Of a DNA stretch of 64,000 nt, positions 27,517 through 36,745 are shown in pieces. The stretch is taken from contig NZ_CP031967.1 of the NCBI RefSeq assembly GCF_003443615.1, positions 4,278,001 to 4,342,000 on the forward strand, read 5' to 3'. Position numbers and translations under genes: made by a program. Every line of letters begins with the position of its first letter. The stretch's first letter is position 1. This DNA comes from Alteromonas sp. BL110 (lineage in GTDB: Bacteria; Pseudomonadota; Gammaproteobacteria; Enterobacterales; Alteromonadaceae). A model generated the notes under the pieces. The model saw only the letters and a list, made by a program, of their open reading frames with translations. It had not been told where the DNA came from and did no database searches.

Positions 27517-28845
27517 ATGAATAATACCCGAATTCACCTTATTCTCGAGGAAATTAAGCGTGTTGATAATCACGAACCTTCGCGAAGCTTGGCAAAGCAC
27601 ATGAAAATGGCAACGAGCCCCTTTGTATTTTATCGGGGCAGCGCACAGTTGTTCTATGCAGACATCAAAGCTGGCATGATCAACTTTCCCAAAGAATGCG
27701 ACTCTATACCGCTTACTAGTGTAATGGGCGACTGTCATACTTCCAATTTTGGTTTTCTTACAGAGGAAGGATCCCACGGCGATACGGTTATTTTTTCTCC
27801 CAACGACTTTGACGATGCCTGCGTTGGCAAAGCACAATGGGACATATTGCGCTACCTCACCTCGTTGCACCTCGCTCAACTTCACTGTAGCGGTATAGTG
27901 GAAGGTAGGTATTCTGGGGAAGATATTGATATTACTAAGCCCGTAGTTACTCATCAGCAAGTTATTAGCGCTCAACACGCTTTTATTAAGCACTATGTGG
28001 AAACCTGCGACCGTGTAGTAAACAATGCCAAGGTGCTTAACGAGGCTATAGATTATTGCCCTAATGCTGTTCCTAGTAAGCTAACAAAACTTTATAAAAA
28101 AGCAAAAGCCCGTAGTGCGGGCGGCGAGGACTTTACAATTAAAAGTGCGCTTGCTAAAGCGGTGAGTTTTGATGGCGCGACGCTGGGCTTTAAATCCAAC
28201 GGTGAAAAATTCGAAGCCCTGAGCGAAGGTGAATATAAAACATTACACGAAGCGTTTGCTCCTTACATGGACGAATCTATCGTTGATATTGTTAAACGCC
28301 TGAACGCAGGAACCGGCTCCGTGAATATGGCGCGCTATTATTTTTTAGTCGGGCCGTCTAAACCGCATAATGAAAAGAGTTTTGCACATTGCCATATCGT
28401 AGAAGTTAAACAACAGCGTGTTGCTGCACCTATTCATTACTTCCCTACTGTTAACCCAGTCAATCGTCTCAACGCTGCCCACCTCACCGCACGTTGCCAG
28501 CGACGAATGCAGAGAAATCCGGACCTTGTTCTTGATGAGGTGAAATTTAAAGACGCTCATTATCTAATTCGCTCAAGACATCACGCTAAAGTGGGTGTGG
28601 ACCCCCAAGATATCGCAATGGGCAGTAAGGCCCTTAACGGGGGCTTTGAATATTTTGCACAATTGTGCGGCTATAGCTTGGCACTAGCTCATTGTCGCGG
28701 AGATAGAAGGAGCACGCGGTTTGCCCAATCAGCCTCAAATGCCTTTTCTCAATCAAAAGACTTGCTTGTAAAAATAGCAAATCTTTATGCAGATCAAGTC
28801 GTTGATGATCACGCTTTATTTTCCCGCCATCTTGAATCAAACTAA
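27517..28845 (+). CDS. DUF2252 family protein
   Basis: 442 residues of the DUF2252 family. Recognisable blocks: FYRGSAQLFYAD, GDCHTSNFGF, a DFDDACVGKAQWDILRYLTSL segment and a C-terminal LALAHCRGD. The GDxHxxNF and DFDD motifs resemble the catalytic and metal-binding loops of the kinase-like/aminoglycoside-phosphotransferase fold, so a phosphotransferase activity is possible but untested. No signal peptide. The ATG follows a GTGAGG ribosome-binding site. Divergent from ahpC and transcribed alone. Confidence 0.85.
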   Translation: MNNTRIHLILEEIKRVDNHEPSRSLAKHMKMATSPFVFYRGSAQLFYADIKAGMINFPKECDSIPLTSVMGDCHTSNFGFLTEEGSHGDTVIFSPNDFDDACVGKAQWDILRYLTSLHLAQLHCSGIVEGRYSGEDIDITKPVVTHQQVISAQHAFIKHYVETCDRVVNNAKVLNEAIDYCPNAVPSKLTKLYKKAKARSAGGEDFTIKSALAKAVSFDGATLGFKSNGEKFEALSEGEYKTLHEAFAPYMDESIVDIVKRLNAGTGSVNMARYYFLVGPSKPHNEKSFAHCHIVEVKQQRVAAPIHYFPTVNPVNRLNAAHLTARCQRRMQRNPDLVLDEVKFKDAHYLIRSRHHAKVGVDPQDIAMGSKALNGGFEYFAQLCGYSLALAHCRGDRRSTRFAQSASNAFSQSKDLLVKIANLYADQVVDDHALFSRHLESN

Positions 28846-29166
28846 AACAAAGCTTCATGTAATAAAAAAGTAATACGCGCTTATAAAACGGCTATAGCGT
28901 TATTTAATAGTTAGGTAAGCCTACAAAAGTGATTTAACAGTATAAGTAAGTTTACTTATAATCCTTATATTATTGTTTTGTTTAAGCTATTTTAGAAACA
29001 GCTTGAATAATATTAAGTTATTTCTATTAATCATAAACTTCCCTACGGTAGAACAAGCAATACAAAAATTGCGCCTCACAGAGTGCTCTGCTCTTGCAGA
29101 ATTTTACAACAAGAATACTAGTACCTGTGATTTACAAAAATAATGAAACTACAAAGGGAAAATGAC
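28846..29166 (+). promoter_or_regulatory. Intergenic region with two palindromes upstream of the nuclease gene
   Basis: A 321-bp AT-rich gap with no gene. Two inverted repeats stand out: TATAAGTAA-GT-TTACTTATA (28941-28960) and AAGCTATTT-TAG-AAACAGCTT (28984-29004), 24 bp apart. Neither has a U-tract, and both are suited as operators or as mRNA leader hairpins. I cannot name a regulator. Confidence 0.45.
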
Positions 29167-31752
29167 GTGAAAACATCATTAACTTTACTATCTGCAGGAA
29201 TCATCTCTGCACTTTCTTCTACCGCTATCCAAGCCAACGATTTAGTTATTAGTGGTGTTATTGACGGTCCATTAAGTGGCGGTGTTCCAAAAGCTGTAGA
29301 ACTTTTCGTTGTTAACGATATTGCAGACTTATCTACCTATGGTATTGGTGCAGCGAACAACGGTGGTGGTACAGATGGAGAGGAGTTCACCTTCCCAGCT
29401 GGCACCTCTGCAAGCGCTGGTTCTTATATCTACGTAGCATCAGAAATTGACGGGTTTACCGCGTTTTTTGGTTCTGCACCAGACTACGATACATCAGAGT
29501 TAGGGATTAATGGTGACGACGCTATTGAGCTTTTCAAAGATGGCAGCGTTATCGATACGTTTGGTGATATCAACACAGACGGCAGCGGTACCGCATGGGA
29601 ATACCTAGATGGGTGGGCATACCGTACATCTGGGCAATCGGCTAATGGCGGCAGTTTTGAAGCATCTAACTGGACGTACAGTGGTGTTGACGCCCTTGAC
29701 GGTTCTACAACAAATACCGATGCGGCGACTCCCTTCCCAGCCGGTACATTTACCACCGAAGGTGGCGGTGACGACGTGGTTGACGTACCAGAAGAGCCTG
29801 CTGTAGAGCTTGGTATTTGTGGCGCAGACGCAACACTTATCAGTGCTATTCAAGGTAGTGAAAGCAGTTCTGCCGAAGTAGGAAATAGCGTTATTATCGA
29901 AGCTATAGTTACTGGCACACGCGCTGACGGCTTCTTTGTACAGGAAGAAGCGTCTGATTACGACGCTGACGATGCAACCTCTGAAGGTTTGTTCGTAGAC
30001 GGCAATGTCGATGTTGCCACCGGTAACATCGTTCGTCTTTATGGTGAAGTAGAAGAAAACTACGGCATGACGACCCTTGCCATGGATAGCGATGTTGCTG
30101 CACTTGATTGTGGTGCAGCTGAAGCTGTGGCTGCAGTCGAGCTATCTATGCCTTACGAACTTGACCTAGAAACAGTTGAAGGCATGATAGTAAGCGTAAC
30201 TGATGCGACAGTAACAAGCACGAACAACCTTTGGCGCTTCGGTGAAATCGTAGTTAGCGACGCGATTAAACGCCAGCCAAGTGATGTGGCAGCGCCTTTG
30301 TCAGATGATTATACAGCAGCGGTAGAAGCGAGCGAGACAAGTCTTCTAACTATCGAAGATAACAGCAGCTCACAGTACCCTGATGCGCTAAACTATTTCC
30401 CTACTTTCAGCTACGCAAACGCCATACGTGTTGGTGATGCGGTTTCTGCGTCAGGCCCTTTAAATTATAGCTTTGGCACATATAGAATTAATCCAAGCGA
30501 GGTTATTGACGTCACATCAAGTCGTGAAGCGACCCCTGCTGTTACAGAAGGCAACCTATCGATTGCTACTTTCAACGTGCTTAACTACTTCAACGGAGAA
30601 GTAGATGCAAACGGCGATGTAACCTTCGATTATGATGAAAATCGTGGTGCAGACGATGCTGTGGCGTTTGAATTGCAACAAGGGCGTATCGTTGATGCTA
30701 TTGTTAACCTTAACGCCGATGTTGTTGGTTTGATGGAAATTGAAAATGATGGTTTCGGTGATGATAGCGCTATTCAGTCGCTCGTTAGTGCCATCAATGC
30801 TGAGCTAGGTGAAACTGAGCAATACTCATTTGTTGCCACCAGCGATGGTAGCGAAATTGGCACTGATGCTATTACTGTAGGTCTACTTTACAAAGCGTCA
30901 GTAGTAACGCCAGAAAGTGACGCTATTATTGTTGATATGCCAGTGCAACAAATTGACGAAGATAGCCTTGCACAAATGCGCCCTAGCCTTCTTCAGTCTT
31001 TTGTACACACCGAGAGTGGTAAGGCATTCCTAGTTTCAGTGAATCACTTTAAGTCTAAGGGTTCGCAGTGCGCTGAAGACATCGCCGAAGCGCCGTCTGA
31101 AGTTACAACAATTCAGGGCAGCTGTAACGCGTTTCGCGTATCGGCAGCCGTTACTTTAGGCAATGCGTTGAGCGATGAAAATCTGCCGGAGCGTAAGATA
31201 ATCTTAGGCGACTTGAACGCTTATAGTGCCGAAGATCCTGTAGCAGTACTTACCAACTATACGCCTGAATCTCGTGGTTACACTATAACTACTGCGGTAA
31301 ATACAGGTATGGACGATGGCGCCTCTGTTGACGTTGAATCTAGCTTCGGCTATCACAATTTAGCTGAAGAATTTGATGCCGAAGGTTTTTCATATTGGTT
31401 CTACGGTACCGAGCAAGTAGGTAGTTTAGACCACGTACTAGCAAGTGACGCCATGCTTGAAGACGCCATCGATGGTGCACACTGGAATATCAATTCAGTT
31501 GAAGCTTACCAGCTGCAGTACGACCAAGCGCTTCGTTATTATGCTGATGAAGATGGTTACGCGTTCACCGACGTTGGCCCGTTCAGAAGTTCAGATCATG
31601 ACCCGTTTATCGCAACTTTTGATCTTCAAGCAGATGTTGTTGACGATGAAGAAGACGATAACGACAGCTCAGGCGGCTCAATGGGAGGAATTCTTGCTCT
31701 GTTAGCCGCAGCGATTGGCTTTCGCCGTCGTGCTACTGCTGTTAAAAAATAA
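29167..31752 (+). CDS. ExeM/NucH family extracellular endonuclease with GlyGly-CTERM tail
   Basis: 861-residue secreted nuclease. Order: signal peptide (TSLTLLSAGIISALSSTAIQA), lamin-tail-like domain (about 20-150), OB-like middle region, and an endonuclease/exonuclease/phosphatase domain with FNVLNYFNGE, GLMEIENDGFG, VNHFKSKGSQC, LGDLNAYSAEDP and the terminal SSDHDPF. An acidic DVVDDEEDD spacer leads into a GlyGly-CTERM tail: GGSMGG, a hydrophobic helix and a basic FRRR end. Proteins with this tail are sent through type II secretion and processed by rhombosortase. I chose GTG 29167, 6 bp after AAAGGGA, over an ATG at 29143 with no ribosome-binding site. It probably scavenges extracellular DNA for phosphate or nucleosides. 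Confidence 0.92.
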   Translation: MKTSLTLLSAGIISALSSTAIQANDLVISGVIDGPLSGGVPKAVELFVVNDIADLSTYGIGAANNGGGTDGEEFTFPAGTSASAGSYIYVASEIDGFTAFFGSAPDYDTSELGINGDDAIELFKDGSVIDTFGDINTDGSGTAWEYLDGWAYRTSGQSANGGSFEASNWTYSGVDALDGSTTNTDAATPFPAGTFTTEGGGDDVVDVPEEPAVELGICGADATLISAIQGSESSSAEVGNSVIIEAIVTGTRADGFFVQEEASDYDADDATSEGLFVDGNVDVATGNIVRLYGEVEENYGMTTLAMDSDVAALDCGAAEAVAAVELSMPYELDLETVEGMIVSVTDATVTSTNNLWRFGEIVVSDAIKRQPSDVAAPLSDDYTAAVEASETSLLTIEDNSSSQYPDALNYFPTFSYANAIRVGDAVSASGPLNYSFGTYRINPSEVIDVTSSREATPAVTEGNLSIATFNVLNYFNGEVDANGDVTFDYDENRGADDAVAFELQQGRIVDAIVNLNADVVGLMEIENDGFGDDSAIQSLVSAINAELGETEQYSFVATSDGSEIGTDAITVGLLYKASVVTPESDAIIVDMPVQQIDEDSLAQMRPSLLQSFVHTESGKAFLVSVNHFKSKGSQCAEDIAEAPSEVTTIQGSCNAFRVSAAVTLGNALSDENLPERKIILGDLNAYSAEDPVAVLTNYTPESRGYTITTAVNTGMDDGASVDVESSFGYHNLAEEFDAEGFSYWFYGTEQVGSLDHVLASDAMLEDAIDGAHWNINSVEAYQLQYDQALRYYADEDGYAFTDVGPFRSSDHDPFIATFDLQADVVDDEEDDNDSSGGSMGGILALLAAAIGFRRRATAVKK

Positions 31753-31782
31753 CAGAAGAAAGGATTAAACCCTTCTTAAAAT

Positions 31783-31816
31783 AAAAAAGCTGCCTTGAAT
31801 TCAAGGCAGCTTTTTT
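31783..31816. terminator. Bidirectional terminator after the ExeM-like gene
   Basis: A perfect 34-nt palindrome: AAAAAAGCTGCCTTGAA pairs with TTCAAGGCAGCTTTTTT. It serves the nuclease gene and could also serve the convergent TPR protein gene. Confidence 0.93.
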
Positions 31817-31921
31817 CGGTTTCCATTTTGACGTTGTGTATACACGAGCAGCAGTATCCGCACTACCCTTAGCCCCTTTTTAGCCCGCTTTTTCAGCGCA
31901 CCAAATAGTCCAAGTCACAAA

Positions 31922-33607
31922 TCACACTTTAGCGACGACGACACCGACTAAGTCAGCAGCATTAGTATCATCCACTTCAATGCCAATTCTAGCGATATAC
32001 TGGTCCCGCTTTTCCGCTTGGGTCGCCGATAACTCTTCAGCGCATAGCAATTTGGCAGCACGCTGCGCCGAATTCATTTGTTCTTCACTTAGTCCATTGT
32101 CTAGATGCATTTGAGTAATGACTTTGAGCAGACTTAACGCGATTTGCTTGTCTTTTGGTGACAAGGTCAACGCCTGCCTTAAATTGTTATAAGCCGGGAT
32201 AAGGCGATTTTCTTTGTAATTAATGGCCGCCATCTGCTTAAGCTCTTTAGTAGTAAACTGAATCTCGGTACGCTCAATAGACTCTTGATTAAGATACTCA
32301 TTAACCACCTGGGAGGTGAAAGTATCCCCTTCTATCTGCTTTCTCAGTTTATCTAAAATGCTGACACAGTGTTCACGCATGCCCAGCTCATGGAAGGCTT
32401 TCATCTTATCCAAACTATCTTCCATGGACAGTCCTTCTGTAGACGCGGAACGGTCCTTCATTAACTTTTCAGCTTCGCGCTTCTCGTCTCTAAGACATAG
32501 TACTCGTGATCTCACCACGTCTATTTGCTCAGCAAGCTGACTCTGCATACCTTTTTGCTGCTTTAAGTCTTCAAGCTCATTTTCTGCGCGCTTGAGGTAT
32601 TTCTCCCCTTCCACATTTCCTAAACTCGTAGCCAAATCGATAGTGGAGCGAATAACATTGAGTGTCAGTTGCGGTGAGTCATGAATGGAGTTTTTAGCAA
32701 ACTTTGCCATATTTTGCACGGCAGAGAGCTGGCCAGCTTTATCGTGATTCAGCCTGGCTAGGTCCCATAAGCGCTTGTTTCGTTCAATATTGCGGGGCGC
32801 AAGCCGACTTGCCTCTTTCATTTGCTCGTAAGCAATATCAAACTGCTCTTTCTCAATAAAGTATTGTGCGAGCAAATCAAAGGTTAAGAAACGTGTATCG
32901 GGACGCTGGAGTAAATCATCAACCAACAACTGTGCTTCTTCTAGTTCATCTTGGCGCAACAATGAACGAGTAAGACCAATGTGAACCCACGCGTGGTCCA
33001 TACTCTGCAAAAGCGTTCTAAAGTAATCCTCTGCCGTTTCATAGTCGCGAAGCTGCAGTAAACAATCACCAATAAGGCGCTTTATACGGGTGTGATACTC
33101 TGAAAGCGAGGGGTCTTTTAACTGTCGCTCTGCATAATACATCGCCGTCGAATAGTCGCCAGCATGCATGCAATGCAGCATTTTGTGCAGTTTCAAGCGA
33201 ACTTGTATTAGGTACTCTAAACGTGCCTCTATCTTATTGCGCTGTAATGGTTTAACCCAGAAATCATCCGGCTGCAGTTCCACAATACAGTTAACAAGTT
33301 CAGGCGATGTCTCGGCACTGAGAAAAATGACCGTTGTGGTATCGTTAATGTGGTTGAGGTGCTTAAGTTCTTCAAAAAGATGAAAGCCATCTTTATCGTG
33401 ACTTACATTAAACGCTAGTAATACAAAGTCGTATTGTCTTGCCGCACATAATCTCTTGGCATGGAACGCATTAAATGCGCTACTAACGTTTTTGATTCCT
33501 ATTTCGTGTAATGCTGATGCAACAACATCGTGAACTAGCCCCTGGTTATCGATAACCAGCACATGCAGCTCTTCTCTTGGGGTGGGGGCAGGTATTTTTT
33601 CCAGCAT
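31922..33607 (-). CDS. Response regulator-like protein with degenerate receiver and TPR domain
   Basis: 561 residues: an N-terminal CheY-like receiver (about 10-130) followed by a long tetratricopeptide region (about 140-420) and a helical C-terminal part. The receiver keeps the acidic patch (VIDNQ) and the Lys of WVKPLQ, but the phosphoacceptor position in DFVLLAFNV is alanine (codon GCG) where aspartate is normal, so phosphorylation is not expected. Such domains usually act as protein-protein modules. The TPR half suggests assembly with a partner. The frame extends to a TTG at 33646; I prefer the ATG at 33607. No partner kinase is adjacent. No DNA-binding or enzymatic output domain is seen. 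Confidence 0.85.
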   Translation of the reverse strand: MLEKIPAPTPREELHVLVIDNQGLVHDVVASALHEIGIKNVSSAFNAFHAKRLCAARQYDFVLLAFNVSHDKDGFHLFEELKHLNHINDTTTVIFLSAETSPELVNCIVELQPDDFWVKPLQRNKIEARLEYLIQVRLKLHKMLHCMHAGDYSTAMYYAERQLKDPSLSEYHTRIKRLIGDCLLQLRDYETAEDYFRTLLQSMDHAWVHIGLTRSLLRQDELEEAQLLVDDLLQRPDTRFLTFDLLAQYFIEKEQFDIAYEQMKEASRLAPRNIERNKRLWDLARLNHDKAGQLSAVQNMAKFAKNSIHDSPQLTLNVIRSTIDLATSLGNVEGEKYLKRAENELEDLKQQKGMQSQLAEQIDVVRSRVLCLRDEKREAEKLMKDRSASTEGLSMEDSLDKMKAFHELGMREHCVSILDKLRKQIEGDTFTSQVVNEYLNQESIERTEIQFTTKELKQMAAINYKENRLIPAYNNLRQALTLSPKDKQIALSLLKVITQMHLDNGLSEEQMNSAQRAAKLLCAEELSATQAEKRDQYIARIGIEVDDTNAADLVGVVVAKV

Positions 33608-33822
33608 TAGCCAATCACTTCTACATCTTTTCCCTAAGCGGCACAATAGCGTTAGGACAACCTATTGTGGACAACACTATGCTATCTGCGCGACGCTACC
33701 TTCAAATACAAAGTCTGTGCATGTATCACTAAGCTTCACGACTTACTCGAATTTAAAGTACGGTTTTATCACAACAGATATATAGCAAATTCATATTATA
33801 CATAAGTATGAGTTTTTGGGTA

Positions 33823-34497
33823 CTAGCGCGGAGGGTCGATACTGTCATTAACACTACCATTTACCCTAAACCATCCTGCCACAGAATGGCGCGTTCTTGC
33901 TGCAGGCAAGACTTCATGAGGGAAAGCTTCGCTAAGAAATACGACGAATGTTCCCTTTGTCGGTAAGACTTTTGTCCCTATTTGATCATTATCATCAAAA
34001 TACAGCACTAATTCTCCGCCGTCTGCCTCTTCCCAGCTATCGTTGAGATAGGCAACAAGTGATAGCACCCTATTGTCTTGACCTTTAAACGCATCTACAT
34101 GGCGCTTGTAAAATTTACCTGCTTCATAGCAAGCAAAATGACTTTCAAAAGAAAAGATCCCCATAAAAAGCGAACGGTTTATATATTGCTGCATGGCTTC
34201 ACACCACGACAGCCACAGAGCGCCTTCCTCAGAGGAACCGGTAATCCAGCAAATCTCGTCCCCTCTCACTGTTTCAGCTTTCTGATAATTCTCTGCCCGA
34301 CCAATACCCGCTTTTCTATATTCAGCTTCGGAGATTGAACGCTGGCAAGTTAACAGTGCTTGTGTAATAAAATCAGGTAACCCCTTCTCTTGAATAGAAA
34401 AGCCTTTTGAGACTAGGTCGTCAACGATGTTTTCAAATATGGCTTCATCGAAAACATGTAGAGGCTGATACGACGCAAGTTGTTCTCTATTTATCAA
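33823..34497 (-). CDS. 2OG-Fe(II) oxygenase family protein (prolyl 4-hydroxylase-like)
   Basis: 224 residues. The C-terminal half has the double-stranded beta-helix iron site: HVDAF gives the His-x-Asp pair, FPHEVLPAA the distal His, and the later Arg in ARTRHSVAGWF would bind 2-oxoglutarate. This places it with the prolyl 4-hydroxylase alpha-subunit group, close to E. coli-type SM-20-like proteins. The substrate could be a protein or small molecule and cannot be told. No signal peptide. It stands alone between long intergenic spaces. Confidence 0.85.
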   Translation of the reverse strand: MINREQLASYQPLHVFDEAIFENIVDDLVSKGFSIQEKGLPDFITQALLTCQRSISEAEYRKAGIGRAENYQKAETVRGDEICWITGSSEEGALWLSWCEAMQQYINRSLFMGIFSFESHFACYEAGKFYKRHVDAFKGQDNRVLSLVAYLNDSWEEADGGELVLYFDDNDQIGTKVLPTKGTFVVFLSEAFPHEVLPAARTRHSVAGWFRVNGSVNDSIDPPR

Positions 34498-34977
34498 TCT
34501 ATTTTTACCTATAGGTAGTTAACTAATCGTGTGGTTATTAGGAAATTTTTGAACGTAAAAAAGTAGCGAACTTATACGCGGCGTTGAGCCTTGTGGCAAT
34601 TCCATGACCACACATTTTTCGCGCTATTTTTTTATCGATAACAGAAAAATTATTTATCGTTTTGACGGTTAAAGAATTCGCACGTTTCTTGCTAACCTTA
34701 TTTAATCAGTTCGTGAGTAAACTCCGCTAAAGAGAGGCTAAATCAATAACTAAAGAGAAATTTAAAAAAATAAGATCAATGAGTAAGCCAAGGTATGTAT
34801 TTTAATGACTTTTGCTTCACAGCGAGCCGCCTTTTACTTGTTACCTTCGCCTTTGCGGTAAGAGCACGAGGACTACATTTAACAGTTGAAAAAACCATGA
34901 CAAGGCGGTTAAGTAGAAACATACACGATGCACGTATCAGAAGTATTTATCATAGTTTTTAGGAAAAAGAGTACCCC
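34498..34977 (+). other. 480-bp intergenic region without a recognised gene
   Basis: AT-rich spacer between two divergent genes. The only structure I see is a weak inverted repeat, TGTGG-N11-CCACA, near 34597-34617. Very short open frames are present (an 18-codon one near 34800) but have no supporting features. It likely contains the promoters of both flanking genes. Confidence 0.5.
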
Positions 34978-36534
34978 ATGAGTCAAGACCAAACACAAAT
35001 AGAAGAAACGGAACACCATCTGGACTTAAGAAACTTAAGACTGGACGACTATAACGATGTAAAAGGGTTGATGGACAAGGTATACGCAAACGTTGGCGGC
35101 GCCTGGCCTTACTCTAATTACAAAGCACAAGTCACCACGTTTCCAGAAGGCCAAATATGTATAGAAGATAAAGGCAAAGTGGTTGCCTTCGCCATTTCAG
35201 TTATCGTGGATTACGACCAGTTTGGTGATAAGCATAGTTACGATGAGATAACCGGCGATGCCTACCTTACGACTCACGATCCAAATGGTGATGTGCTTTA
35301 CGGCGTAGAAGTTATTGTTTGCCCAGAATACCGAGGTCTTCGTTTAGGTAGACGGTTATACGAAGCGCGAAAAGAGCTGTGTAGAAACTTAAATTTAAAA
35401 TCAATTATGGCTGGGGGTCGCATACCCAACTATAGAAACTATGCGAATGAATTGTCGCCTTATGAGTACATCGAACAAGTAAAGCTTAAGGATATTTACG
35501 ACCCTATTTTAACGTTTCAACTGTCAAACGGCTTTGAAGTAAAGCAAGTAATGACCGCGTACCTTCCTGAAGATGAAGCATCAAAAGGTTACGCTACACT
35601 ACTTCAATGGCATAACATTTACTACGAGCCGGGCACGCCTTCATTAATCGCCAGCAGAAAATCGAGTGCGCGCATAGGTTGTATTCAGTGGCAAATGCGC
35701 TATTTCAATAATGTAGAAGAACTACTACAACAGGTCGAATACTTCGTTGACGCACTATCTGACTATTCATGCGACGTGGCCTTATTCCCTGAATTTTTCA
35801 ATGCGCCACTTATGGGTCTTAGTCCATCGGATTCATCGATTGACGCTATTTGGCATTTAGCCACTTATACCGATGAAATTTTAACTGCTGTATCTCATTT
35901 AGCGGTGTCGTACAATATTACGATTATCGCTGGCTCTATGCCTGTGGTGGAAGAAGAACAACTCTATAACGTTAGCTACATATGCAAGCGTGACGGAACA
36001 ATTGAGAGCCAATACAAACTTCACCCAACTCCTCATGAAAAAGAGGACTGGATAATGAAGGGTGGTAATAGTCTGAAGACTTTTGATACCGATTTTGGGA
36101 AAATCGGCGTTCTAATTTGTTACGACGTGGAATTTCCCGAACTGGCGCGCATTCTTTCCGACCAAGAGATGCAGATTTTATTTGTGCCGTTTTGGACAGA
36201 CACAAAGAATGGTTATTTACGGGTTCGCCGCTGTGCACAGGCAAGAGCTATTGAAAATGAATGCTATGTAGCTATTGCTGGTAGCGTTGGTAACTTGCCT
36301 AAAGTAGATAATGTGGATATTCAGTATGGGCAGACCGCCGTGTTTTCACCTAGTGATTTCGCGTTTCCCCACGATGCAATTGTATCAGAGACGACACCAA
36401 ATACAGAGATGACGCTAATCGTTGATTTAGACCTAGATAAACTCACTAAGCTTCAAAATGAGGGCTCGGTACGAAACTATCTCGACCGCCGTCGTGATCT
36501 TTATCGGGTTGAATGGATTGGCGATAAAAACTGA
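34978..36534 (+). CDS. GNAT acetyltransferase-carbon-nitrogen hydrolase fusion
   Basis: 518 residues: an N-terminal GNAT N-acyltransferase (about 18-210, with the acetyl-CoA loop PEYRGLRLGRRLYEAR) joined to a nitrilase-superfamily amidohydrolase (about 232-515). The hydrolase triad is present: Glu272 in LFPEFF, Lys347 in YKLHPTPHEKE and Cys381 in LICYDVEFPE. This fused arrangement is known in various bacteria as a bifunctional GNAT/nitrilase; the paired reactions are not characterised. The two activities could modify and then hydrolyse the same amide. The gene is alone, with a weak terminator-like hairpin (GCTGG/CCAGC) near 36558-36580. Confidence 0.9.
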   Translation: MSQDQTQIEETEHHLDLRNLRLDDYNDVKGLMDKVYANVGGAWPYSNYKAQVTTFPEGQICIEDKGKVVAFAISVIVDYDQFGDKHSYDEITGDAYLTTHDPNGDVLYGVEVIVCPEYRGLRLGRRLYEARKELCRNLNLKSIMAGGRIPNYRNYANELSPYEYIEQVKLKDIYDPILTFQLSNGFEVKQVMTAYLPEDEASKGYATLLQWHNIYYEPGTPSLIASRKSSARIGCIQWQMRYFNNVEELLQQVEYFVDALSDYSCDVALFPEFFNAPLMGLSPSDSSIDAIWHLATYTDEILTAVSHLAVSYNITIIAGSMPVVEEEQLYNVSYICKRDGTIESQYKLHPTPHEKEDWIMKGGNSLKTFDTDFGKIGVLICYDVEFPELARILSDQEMQILFVPFWTDTKNGYLRVRRCAQARAIENECYVAIAGSVGNLPKVDNVDIQYGQTAVFSPSDFAFPHDAIVSETTPNTEMTLIVDLDLDKLTKLQNEGSVRNYLDRRRDLYRVEWIGDKN

Positions 36535-36745
36535 TAAGGTTTCTATCAATGAAAAATGCTGGTTTTAAACAAACTCCAGCTTCTTTAGCTTATGGAAAGT
36601 TAGCATTCTACATAAGCCATAGAATTTCCTTCGATTTAGCGATAACATGAAACTGCGCGCAAAAAATAATGGGCTCTCTTCTCTTTAAAACAAGACATAT
36701 GGGTTTTGTAAAGAGGGCGCAACATAAAGAGATTATTAATTTATT

